Assembly (NCBI GenBank): GCA_003153335.1
Contig: PLYG01000165.1
Span: 9,471-18,463, forward strand
DNA: 8,993 nt
Direction: 5' to 3'
Source of the DNA: Betaproteobacteria bacterium
Lineage (GTDB): Bacteria; Pseudomonadota; Gammaproteobacteria; Burkholderiales; Casimicrobiaceae
The stretch's first letter is position 1. Each line of letters begins with the position of its first letter. The notes under the pieces are model-generated. The model was not told the origin of the DNA and searched no databases. It was given only the letters and a program-made list of their open reading frames with translations. Made by a program: the position numbers and the translations under genes. Shown here in pieces: positions 1 to 5,395 of this stretch.

Positions 1-778
1 TCGCGCCGCCCAGCGCCTGCACCCGTAGCGGGTAAGCGCCCTTGCGCCGCGTACCTTCGGTATAAATGTATTCGGCAATCGGGGTCGAGCCGACAAAGGA
101 AATAGCCTTCACGTCCGGATGATGCAGCAGTGCGTCTACCGCTATCTTGTCGCCCTGTACCACATTGAATACGCCCTTGGGCAGACCCGCCTGCTGCAGC
201 AGATCAGCCATCATCAGCGACGGTGTCGGATCGCGCTCGGACGGTTTGAGAATAAAGGTATTACCAGTGGCAATGGCCATCGGCGCCATCCACAGCGGCA
301 CCATCACCGGGAAATTGAAGGGGGTGATTCCTGCCGTGACGCCCAATGGCTGCCGCAATTGCCAGTTGTCGATGCCGCCGCCGATATTGTCGGAGAACTG
401 CGTTTTCAGCAACTGTGGAATTCCGCACGCGAATTCGACGATCTCCAGACCGCGGGTCACTTCTCCCTTGGCGTCGGATAATACCTTGCCGTGCTCGCGT
501 GTGATCGCGGCGGCCAGATCGTTGTGATGCTTTTCAATCAATTCCTTGAATTTGGACAGGACGCGCGCACGCCTCAGCGGCGCCATATCGGCCCAAGCCG
601 GCGCTGCGGCGCTGGCGGAGGCGACAGCGGCATTGACTTCTTCGACGCTGGCTAAGGCAACCTGCGCCGACACTGCGCCGGTCGCCGGATTGAACACGTC
701 TTGCCGACGCTCGCTGTTAGAGGCGACGATACGACCATCGATATAGTGTTCGATGCGTGTTACGGACGGATTGCTCAT
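1..778 (-). CDS. mmsA: CoA-acylating (methyl)malonate-semialdehyde dehydrogenase, N-terminal 259 residues (3' end outside window)
   Basis: The product would oxidise a short semialdehyde (methylmalonate or malonate semialdehyde) to propionyl- or acetyl-CoA with NAD+ and CoA, in valine, inositol or beta-alanine type catabolism in the cytoplasm. Reading starts at ATG 778, and the frame is open for 259 codons to the window edge. The signature ITPFNFPVMVPLWM (residues 151-164) is typical of the CoA-acylating MmsA/IolA branch and includes the conserved Asn155. LKPSE (177-181) and FVGST (228-232) are the nucleotide-binding elements, and the fragment ends in VQALGGA. The catalytic Cys lies beyond the window, so activity cannot be judged. 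An AGGAG ribosome site lies 5 nt before the ATG. The gene follows the alpha/beta hydrolase gene by 107 nt. The stretch before VQALGGA seems about four residues longer than in MmsA/IolA proteins as I remember them. The family call is firm; the exact substrate is inferred. Confidence 0.9.
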   Translation of the reverse strand, partial: MSNPSVTRIEHYIDGRIVASNSERRQDVFNPATGAVSAQVALASVEEVNAAVASASAAAPAWADMAPLRRARVLSKFKELIEKHHNDLAAAITREHGKVLSDAKGEVTRGLEIVEFACGIPQLLKTQFSDNIGGGIDNWQLRQPLGVTAGITPFNFPVMVPLWMAPMAIATGNTFILKPSERDPTPSLMMADLLQQAGLPKGVFNVVQGDKIAVDALLHHPDVKAISFVGSTPIAEYIYTEGTRRKGAYPLRVQALGGA

Positions 779-783
779 GAAGA

Positions 784-788
784 CTCCT
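784..788 (-). promoter_or_regulatory. Ribosome binding site of the mmsA-like gene
   Basis: AGGAG on the minus strand, 5 nt upstream of ATG 778. This is a strong Shine-Dalgarno match. It supports that start and indicates independent translation despite the 107-nt gap to the upstream gene. Confidence 0.75.
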
Positions 789-844
789 GTGAAACTGGTT
801 CTTTCGGACTTGATCGAGTGCGCCACAACATCTGGTGTAGCGCG

Positions 845-866
845 CTCGCACCGGCGTCGGCGCGAG
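845..866 (-). other. Intercistronic hairpin between the hydrolase and mmsA-like genes
   Basis: On the minus strand CTCGCGCC and GGTGCGAG flank a 6-nt loop. They give an 8-bp stem with seven Watson-Crick pairs and one G-U pair. It lies 19 nt after the hydrolase stop codon. No T-run follows, so a processing or 3'-end stabilising structure is more likely than an intrinsic terminator. Function is inferred. Confidence 0.4.
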
Positions 867-885
867 TGCTGTCGATCAGCCCAGA

Positions 886-1713
886 CTAGTTGAGTTGCTT
901 GCCGATAAACTCTCTGATGGCAGACATGAAAAGCAGCGGTTCCTGCAGTTGCGGAACGTGGGCACAGCCGGCGAGTATCTGCAATTCAGCGTTCGGCAGC
1001 CCCGCCGCCAGTTCCTGCGACATTGGTGGAGGCGTTGCTTCATCATACTCGCCGACCAGTACCAGCACCGGTACCGTAACCGACGCCAGAGCTCCCCGGA
1101 GGTCAAGGGTGGCCAATGCGGCGCAAGCATTGTGGAAGGTTTGCGGATCCACGGCAATAAACCGCTTGCGGCGTTCCTCGATCAGTGCAGGATTCTCGGC
1201 CTGGTATTTTACCGAGAAAAGACGGCGCATTGCCACCTCGGCGATACCGGCCAGCCCCTTTTCTTTCGCTCCCGCGGACATGCCTCGCAAAGCGGCGCGC
1301 CCAGGTTCGGAAAATGCCGCGCCGCAGTCGGCGAGAACCAGGCGTTCGGCGATACCGGGGTGGCGGATTGCCGTCATCAATGCGACAAAACCACCATAGC
1401 CGTTGCCCAGGAAAATCGGCCGCTGCTTGAATTCCATGCGCTCGACTGCGGCAGCCACGCGATCAGCCACTGCTTCCAGTCCGCCTTCGACACGATCCGA
1501 AGAGCCGAATCCGGGCAAATTCAGGATGATCATCTGATGGGTTCGCGACAGGGGCTCGGCAATCCGGTCAAAACTCGTATCGTCGGCGAGCAGCGAATGG
1601 AATAGCACAAGCGGTGGACCGTCCCCGCTAATCCGCGCGCTCACACGATGGCCGTCAACGGAAATAGTCAATTCCCTGAACGCCAAATCCTTTTTCATCA
1701 TTGATATGCTCAT
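886..1713 (-). CDS. Alpha/beta hydrolase of the 3-oxoadipate enol-lactonase type, with the nucleophile Ser replaced by Gly
   Basis: A 275-residue cytoplasmic alpha/beta-hydrolase fold protein. The oxyanion-loop region is LFHSLLADDTSFD (around residues 37-49), close in form to PcaD-like enol-lactonases. Next come LNLPGFGSSD (65-74) and the nucleophile elbow GNGYGG (103-108). In active relatives the elbow is G-N/H-S-x-G-G; here position 105 is Gly (codon GGC at 1401-1399) instead of Ser. The acid Asp224 in GEYDEATPP and the base His252 in GCAHVPQLQEP are present, and the fold motifs look intact. ATG 1713 is preferred because AGGAA lies 9 nt upstream. The frame stays open to a TTG at 1785, but that extension has no clear ribosome site and overlaps an intercistronic hairpin. 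The gene lies between two dehydrogenase genes, 88 nt after the first, which suggests one catabolic operon. It may be a pseudoenzyme, an enzyme with altered chemistry, or carry a recent point change or sequencing error. I give no gene symbol because catalysis is in doubt. Confidence 0.85.
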   Translation of the reverse strand: MSISMMKKDLAFRELTISVDGHRVSARISGDGPPLVLFHSLLADDTSFDRIAEPLSRTHQMIILNLPGFGSSDRVEGGLEAVADRVAAAVERMEFKQRPIFLGNGYGGFVALMTAIRHPGIAERLVLADCGAAFSEPGRAALRGMSAGAKEKGLAGIAEVAMRRLFSVKYQAENPALIEERRKRFIAVDPQTFHNACAALATLDLRGALASVTVPVLVLVGEYDEATPPPMSQELAAGLPNAELQILAGCAHVPQLQEPLLFMSAIREFIGKQLN

Positions 1714-1722
1714 GTTATGCGT

Positions 1723-1727
1723 TTCCT
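1723..1727 (-). promoter_or_regulatory. Ribosome binding site deciding the hydrolase start
   Basis: AGGAA on the minus strand, 9 nt before ATG 1713. The upstream alternative start (TTG 1785) lacks a comparable site. This selects the 275-residue form over a 299-residue form. Confidence 0.6.
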
Positions 1728-1758
1728 GGAATAATAGCCGATTGAAACGCGACGCATG

Positions 1759-1789
1759 GCGCTTGCGTGGGTCTTGGCGAGGCAAGCGC
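1759..1789 (-). other. Intercistronic hairpin between the aldehyde dehydrogenase and hydrolase genes
   Basis: A perfect 8-bp inverted repeat GCGCTTGC / GCAAGCGC (1759-1766 and 1782-1789) with a 15-nt loop. It begins 12 nt after the aldehyde dehydrogenase stop codon in the transcript. No T-run follows on the minus strand, so it does not look like an intrinsic terminator. A stabiliser or processing element is plausible (inference). Confidence 0.5.
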
Positions 1790-1801
1790 GATGAGCACTA
1801 C

Positions 1802-3343
1802 TTAATTCAGGCGAGGCTGGCCGGCAGTGTCCTTGTACCAGTCGAACGGCGTATTATCCATGCGCACCATCACGCTTTTGGTTTCGAAATGCTGATCGAA
1901 CGATTCCGTACCGCACTCGCGTCCGATACCGGAATCCTTGACGCCGCCCCAGGGTGATGCAGGATCGAGACGATGGTGATCGTTGATCCAGACAATGCCG
2001 CATTTCAGTCGCGCCGCGACCCGATGGGCGCGCGTAATGTCGTTAGTGCGGATGGCGCCGGCCAGGCCAAACGGCGAATTATTGGCAAGAGCCAAGCCTT
2101 CTTCTTCTGTTGAAAATTTGGTGACCGAGACAAACGGGCCAAAGACTTCTTCCTGGAAGATGCGCATATTGGCGGTCACGTCGGCAAACACGGTCGGCTC
2201 CACGAAAAAACCGTTTTGCAGCGCCGGGTCGGAAGGGATGCGCCCACCGGCAACCAGACGCGCCTTGTCTTCTTCGAGTCCGATCTTGATGTAATTCAGA
2301 ACGCGCTGCTGCTGACGTGCTGATACCACCGGCCCCAACTGGACCGAGGGGTCGATCGGGTTGCCGATGCGAATTGCCTTGGCCTTGGCGGCGAATTTTT
2401 CAACGAACTCGTCGTACACTTTTTCCTGCACGATCTGACGGCTACCGCAAATGCAGGTCTGGCCGGCGCCGATAAAGCCGCCGAAAGCCGCGTAGTTGAC
2501 CGCCTGCTCCACGTTGAAATCATCAAACACCAGAACTGCGGTCTTGCCCCCCAATTCCAGAGTCTGGTGCGCAAAGTTGCTGCCTGCAAGTCTCCCGGTG
2601 ATGCGTCCGGCTTCCGTGCCGCCGGTCAAGACCCACTTTGCAAGTCCCGGATGCTCCGCCAGTGCACGGCCTGTAGTCGGTCCGAGACCGGTAATGACGT
2701 TGAAAACACCGGGCGGCAAACCGGCTTCAACAAACAGCGCGGCCAGCCGCAGGGTTGTCAACGGCGTGTACTCGGAAGGCTTGACGACTGTCGTGCAACC
2801 CGACGCGAGCGTGGGCGCCAGGCTCTTGATCATGATCATCAGCGGATGATTGAATGGCGTCGAATTGCCGACCACGCCAATCGGGGTGCGCAGCGTGTAG
2901 TTCAGATAGTTGCCGTCGACTGGAATCACAGAGTCGCGGCGCGCAATCGCCAGACCTGCGTTGTAACGAAGAAAATCCGGGAGCCGGGACACCTGCGCAC
3001 GGGTTTCATTCAGCGAGCGACCGTTGTTGAGCGTCTCGAGATGGTAAATTTCTTCAAGGTTGGCTTCGAACGCGTCGGCCAGTTTATTGACCAGCTTGGC
3101 GCGCGTACGGTTGGACATGCTGCTCCACTCAGCACTCTCGAATGCAGTGCCGGCGCTCCGCACCGCACGGTCAACGTCCGCATCACTGGCATGACCGATC
3201 TGTGCCAGCAATACGCCGGTGGCTGGATTCACGACATCCAGCAGATCCGGGCGCGTCGCCGGCACTTCGCAGCCGTCAATGAACAATCCGTGCAGGGGAA
3301 CCTGGGTCATGCTGGACTCGCTGCCTTTCAAAATGTTCGACAT
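1802..3343 (-). CDS. NAD(P)+-dependent aldehyde dehydrogenase, substrate unknown
   Basis: A 513-residue non-acylating aldehyde dehydrogenase of usual length that would oxidise an aldehyde to its acid in the cytoplasm. The machinery is complete: TPFNHP with Asn165, VKPSEYTPLT with Lys188, the glycine motif VLTGGTEAG (238-246), the general base Glu263 in LELGG, and the nucleophile Cys297 in GQTCICGSR. EEVFGPF (398-404) and WINDHHRLDPASPWGG (452-467) follow in the C-terminal part. The latter resembles dehydrogenases for aromatic and semialdehyde substrates, but the substrate cannot be read from sequence. ATG 3343 is chosen over ATG 3349 because GAGAGG lies 7 nt from the former and only 1 nt from the latter. 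It is the first intact gene of the left cluster, directly behind a GntR-regulator remnant, and is probably co-transcribed with the hydrolase and mmsA-like genes. Confidence 0.92.
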   Translation of the reverse strand: MSNILKGSESSMTQVPLHGLFIDGCEVPATRPDLLDVVNPATGVLLAQIGHASDADVDRAVRSAGTAFESAEWSSMSNRTRAKLVNKLADAFEANLEEIYHLETLNNGRSLNETRAQVSRLPDFLRYNAGLAIARRDSVIPVDGNYLNYTLRTPIGVVGNSTPFNHPLMIMIKSLAPTLASGCTTVVKPSEYTPLTTLRLAALFVEAGLPPGVFNVITGLGPTTGRALAEHPGLAKWVLTGGTEAGRITGRLAGSNFAHQTLELGGKTAVLVFDDFNVEQAVNYAAFGGFIGAGQTCICGSRQIVQEKVYDEFVEKFAAKAKAIRIGNPIDPSVQLGPVVSARQQQRVLNYIKIGLEEDKARLVAGGRIPSDPALQNGFFVEPTVFADVTANMRIFQEEVFGPFVSVTKFSTEEEGLALANNSPFGLAGAIRTNDITRAHRVAARLKCGIVWINDHHRLDPASPWGGVKDSGIGRECGTESFDQHFETKSVMVRMDNTPFDWYKDTAGQPRLN

Positions 3344-3350
3344 CTTCATT

Positions 3351-3356
3351 CCTCTC
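3351..3356 (-). promoter_or_regulatory. Ribosome binding site deciding the aldehyde dehydrogenase start
   Basis: GAGAGG on the minus strand. It is 7 nt before ATG 3343 but only 1 nt before the in-frame ATG at 3349, which is too close for use. Initiation at 3343 (513 residues) is therefore favoured. Confidence 0.65.
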
Positions 3357-3372
3357 GAAATTTAAAACAAAA

Positions 3373-3555
3373 CTAACCTACGATGAGGAAGCGCGAAATC
3401 GCATCGTTGATCCGTTTCGCGGCAGCAGAAATGTGCTCTTCGGCCAAGCGCTCTGCGCACTTGACCGTGCGCTCCTGCAGCGCATCGATAATTCGGCAAT
3501 GCTCGTCTACGAGCGAGTCGGGATTACCCTTTTTGACAGTACTCACACTCTGCAT
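3373..3555 (-). pseudogene. C-terminal remnant of a GntR-family (FCD domain) transcriptional regulator
   Basis: A 60-codon frame matches the end of the FCD ligand-binding domain of FadR-type GntR regulators. SLVDEHCRIIDALQER (residues 14-29) and AERLAEEHISAAAKRI (34-49) fit the pattern x-E-H-x-x-I-x-x-A-L ... A-x-x-x-x-x-x-H-I. They keep His19 and His41, which correspond to two metal or ligand-binding His of the domain. The DNA-binding winged helix and most of the FCD domain (about 170 residues in a normal protein) are missing. The same frame upstream has stops (a TAA about 18 nt before the ATG), and I find no matching regulator sequence there. The remnant ends 29 nt before the aldehyde dehydrogenase start, the usual place for a pathway regulator. 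It is probably dead, although a short peptide could still be made. The family assignment is my reading of the motif. Confidence 0.65.
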
Positions 3556-3561
3556 TGCAGA
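3549..3561. promoter_or_regulatory. Candidate operator: 13-bp palindrome
   Basis: TCTGCATTGCAGA is a perfect palindrome with 6-bp arms and one central base. On the minus strand it begins 8 nt after a TATAAT box, so it would overlap the transcription start region of the aldehyde dehydrogenase cluster. GntR and other dimeric regulators bind such sites, but I cannot match it to a known operator. It also covers the ATG of the regulator remnant. Confidence 0.3.
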
Positions 3562-3569
3562 TGCGATGC

Positions 3570-3575
3570 ATTATA
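3570..3575 (-). promoter_or_regulatory. Candidate -10 box (TATAAT) upstream of the aldehyde dehydrogenase cluster
   Basis: A consensus TATAAT on the minus strand in otherwise GC-rich DNA. No good -35 element is visible at 16-18 bp spacing, and there is no extended TG. If active it would drive the left cluster through the regulator remnant. Confidence 0.3.
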
Positions 3576-3712
3576 GCGATTTCTCGAAAGTACTCCGCAG
3601 GATCCGCCAACGCTATCCGGAAACAGCCCCGGCATTCAGCGTGACGCAAGTGTCGTGGTGAAAGTCAGGCGCAGAGCAGCGCTCGTGCATCTCGCAGATT
3701 CGGAGAGTAGGC
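3576..3712. other. Unassigned intergenic sequence
   Basis: Part of the 371-bp stretch (3556-3926) without an intact gene. In six-frame reading I see only short frames without recognisable motifs, no tRNA-like fold and no clear terminator. It could be more of the decayed regulator, or a fragment of an interspersed repeat. Confidence 0.4.
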
Positions 3713-3715
3713 CCC

Positions 3716-3745
3716 TTTACTTTACTTTACTTCTTTACTCTTTAC
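3716..3745. repeat. TTTAC microsatellite (GTAAA on the minus strand)
   Basis: Three perfect tandem TTTAC units (3716-3730) are followed by two more at 3734-3738 and 3741-3745, with short interruptions. It sits at the end of the VapC-like remnant. Such a short simple repeat can vary by slippage. Confidence 0.8.
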
Positions 3746-3909
3746 TCCAAAGCGTGCATCGGCACCAATGCGAGCAGGACGCCAAGATCCTGACCATTCA
3801 CCGCCGCCGCAATCCACAAATCGTTGGTGCCGATCGGCGTATCCGCCGCAGCCAAGCTTTCATGGATTGCGCCGTAGTGCGCAGCGATTTCCATCTCGAA
3901 GGCGAAGCT
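3742..3909 (-). pseudogene. C-terminal remnant of a VapC-type (PIN domain) toxin ribonuclease
   Basis: A minus-strand frame ending in TAA at 3744-3742 encodes SFAFEMEIAAHYG, then AIHESLAAADTPIGTNDL, then WIAAAVNGQDLGVLL. The A-x-HYG-x-I-x-x-x-L-x-x-A-x-TPIG-x-NDLxIAA pattern is characteristic of the C-terminal half of VapC toxins. The Asp of the NDL motif is one of the acidic PIN active-site residues. The N-terminal half with the first catalytic Asp is absent, as is any VapB antitoxin gene. The tail after IAAA diverges from the usual LVTNN-x-x-EF ending. The recognisable part begins 17 nt beyond the livF stop codon, so livF and the toxin fragment are joined almost directly. There is no start codon or ribosome site in a sensible place. 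This is a non-functional relic. Confidence 0.7.
3758..3834. repeat. 11-bp perfect inverted repeat inside the VapC remnant
   Basis: ATCGGCACCAA (3758-3768) and TTGGTGCCGAT (3824-3834) are perfect inverted copies 55 nt apart. The right arm encodes the TPIGTN part of the PIN motif; the left arm lies in the diverged tail. It may mark an inversion event or be chance. Confidence 0.55.
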
Positions 3910-3926
3910 ACCGCGCGATTGACTGG

Positions 3927-4628
3927 TCAGTGCTCGCTGCCAAGGTACAGTTTCGCCATCCGATCATCGGCCAGAAGCCCGGTGGCGGGACCGGCCAGCA
4001 CCACGCGGCCCTGATCGAGAATGTAGCCCCGGTCGCTGATCGCCAGCGCCTGTCGAGCGCGCTGCTCGACCATCAGCACGGCCACGTCCTGCGCAGGCAA
4101 CTGGATCACCAGATCGAAAACCTGCTGGACCAAGGAAGGCGCCAGCGCGGCGGTGGGTTCGTCGAGCACCACCAGCGTGGGCTGCGTCAACAGTGCGCGA
4201 GCAAACGCAAGCATCTGCCGCTCGCCGCCGGACAATGTCGCCGCACGCTGGCGGAGTCGCGGCTTCAGCGCGGGAAAGGCGTCGAGCTGGCGAGCGATGC
4301 GCGTCGTCGCGTCACGGACATTCGGCACGACCTTGAGGTTCTCCAGCACCGTCAGCGACAGAAATACGTTGGCGACCTGCGGAACGTAAGCCAGGCCAGC
4401 GGCGATGCGATCCTCGACCGGTAGCCCGGTCAAGTCGCGTCCGGCAAACTCGATGCGACCGGACACCTGCGGCAACAGTCCGATGACGGCCTTTGCCAGA
4501 GTCGACTTCCCCGCGCCGTTCGTGCCCGCGATAGTGACGATCTCGCGGTTCCCCACGTTCAGGGTTACCCCGTGCAGGATGTCGGTGCCGCCATAACTGC
4601 CGCGCACGTCGTTGACTTCGAGCAACAT
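3927..4628 (-). CDS. livF: ABC transporter ATP-binding protein, LivF type
   Basis: A 233-residue ATPase that powers branched-chain-amino-acid-type import at the inner membrane, paired with LivG. It has Walker A GTNGAGKST (35-43), the Q-loop glutamine at 84 (YVPQ), the signature LSGGERQ (132-138) and Walker B LVVLDEP (152-158). It also has the family's MVEQ element (187-190), with Arg where LivF proteins usually have Asn. Length is normal for LivF. Its ATG overlaps the livG stop by one base (TGATG), which indicates coupled translation. It is the last gene of the transport operon. No terminator is visible after it, and a toxin-gene remnant follows almost directly. LivF is assigned by length, the VEQ motif and gene order; the transported solute is not necessarily leucine. 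Confidence 0.93.
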   Translation of the reverse strand: MLLEVNDVRGSYGGTDILHGVTLNVGNREIVTIAGTNGAGKSTLAKAVIGLLPQVSGRIEFAGRDLTGLPVEDRIAAGLAYVPQVANVFLSLTVLENLKVVPNVRDATTRIARQLDAFPALKPRLRQRAATLSGGERQMLAFARALLTQPTLVVLDEPTAALAPSLVQQVFDLVIQLPAQDVAVLMVEQRARQALAISDRGYILDQGRVVLAGPATGLLADDRMAKLYLGSEH

Positions 4629-5395
4629 CAGATCACACCACCCATGTACGCCTCGAGAACGCGCGGCTCCGCGAGCACGGCGGCGGCCTCGCCGTCAGCG
4701 ATGACGCGGCCCTGGTCCATCACGTACAGGTGCTGCACCAGCGCCTTCAGTGCCTCGAGATGATGCTCGATAATCACGAACGCGATGCCGTGCGAGTTGT
4801 TGAGTTCGCGGATCCGGGTGGAGATTTCCTCGACCAGCACCGGATTGACGCCGGCGAATGGTTCGTCGAGCAGAATGCACTTAGGTTCTGTCATCAGCAT
4901 CCGGCCGAGCTCAAGCAGTTTTTTCTGACCGCCGGACAGCGTGCCTGCCGGCTTGTCCGTTACTTTCTTCAGATTCAGGAATTCGATCCAGCCATCGGCC
5001 CGGTCGCGCAGCGTCCGCTCTTCGCGCTGCACGCGCCCCCAGCCGAAGAAGACCGAGCCCAGAGTTTCGCCGTATTCGCGCCGTGCCGCGACCAGGAAAT
5101 TTTCGCGGACGGTCAGGTGGGCGAATTCGCGCGGTACCTGGAACGTGCGGCCGAGGCCAAGCCGCGCGCGGCGCATCGGCCGCAATCCGGTAATGTCCGC
5201 ATCCGCAAAGCTCACGCGACCGCCATCCGCGTCCAATTGGCCGCTCACGACGGCAAACAGCGTGCTCTTGCCGGCGCCGTTGGTGCCAACGATGCCGGTC
5301 AGTCCGCGTTCCGGTACCGCAAACGAAACGTCGTCGAGCACCTTGAAGCCGTCGAAGCTCTTGCACACACCAACAGCGGCAAGGAGCGCAGTCAT
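4628..5395 (-). CDS. livG: ABC transporter ATP-binding protein, LivG type
   Basis: A 255-residue ATPase partner of LivF. Motifs are Walker A GTNGAGKST (37-45), the Q-loop glutamine in TFQVPREF (Gln86), the signature LSGGQKKLLELGR (153-165), Walker B CILLDEP (173-179) and the switch His211 in IIEHHLEAL. LivG proteins usually read EHDM at the switch; here it is EHHL. The frame is open much further upstream, to 5956, but that extension lies inside the permease gene in another frame and carries no homology. ATG 5395 starts the typical N-terminus (LLAAVGVCKSFDGFKVLDDV) and overlaps the livM stop as ATGA. The C-terminal AEPRVLEAYMG is typical of LivG. Confidence 0.94.
   Translation of the reverse strand: MTALLAAVGVCKSFDGFKVLDDVSFAVPERGLTGIVGTNGAGKSTLFAVVSGQLDADGGRVSFADADITGLRPMRRARLGLGRTFQVPREFAHLTVRENFLVAARREYGETLGSVFFGWGRVQREERTLRDRADGWIEFLNLKKVTDKPAGTLSGGQKKLLELGRMLMTEPKCILLDEPFAGVNPVLVEEISTRIRELNNSHGIAFVIIEHHLEALKALVQHLYVMDQGRVIADGEAAAVLAEPRVLEAYMGGVI

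Noticed and set aside
1714..1785. N-terminal extension of the hydrolase from TTG 1785
   Set aside because: No ribosome site, a rare start codon, and overlap with an intercistronic hairpin. ATG 1713 has AGGAA at good spacing.
3383..3661. Plus-strand 92-codon frame over the regulator remnant
   Set aside because: It has no recognisable motif and is antisense to the FCD-like sequence, which fits a known domain pattern.
3556..3741. Search for a tRNA, terminator, CRISPR array or insertion-sequence end in the gap
   Set aside because: No cloverleaf, no hairpin with T-run, no spaced repeats and no transposase motif could be supported.
3829..3838. 10-bp palindrome GCCGATCGGC
   Set aside because: It falls in the codons of the PIN motif TPIG in the toxin relic and is expected by chance in GC-rich DNA; no promoter is nearby.
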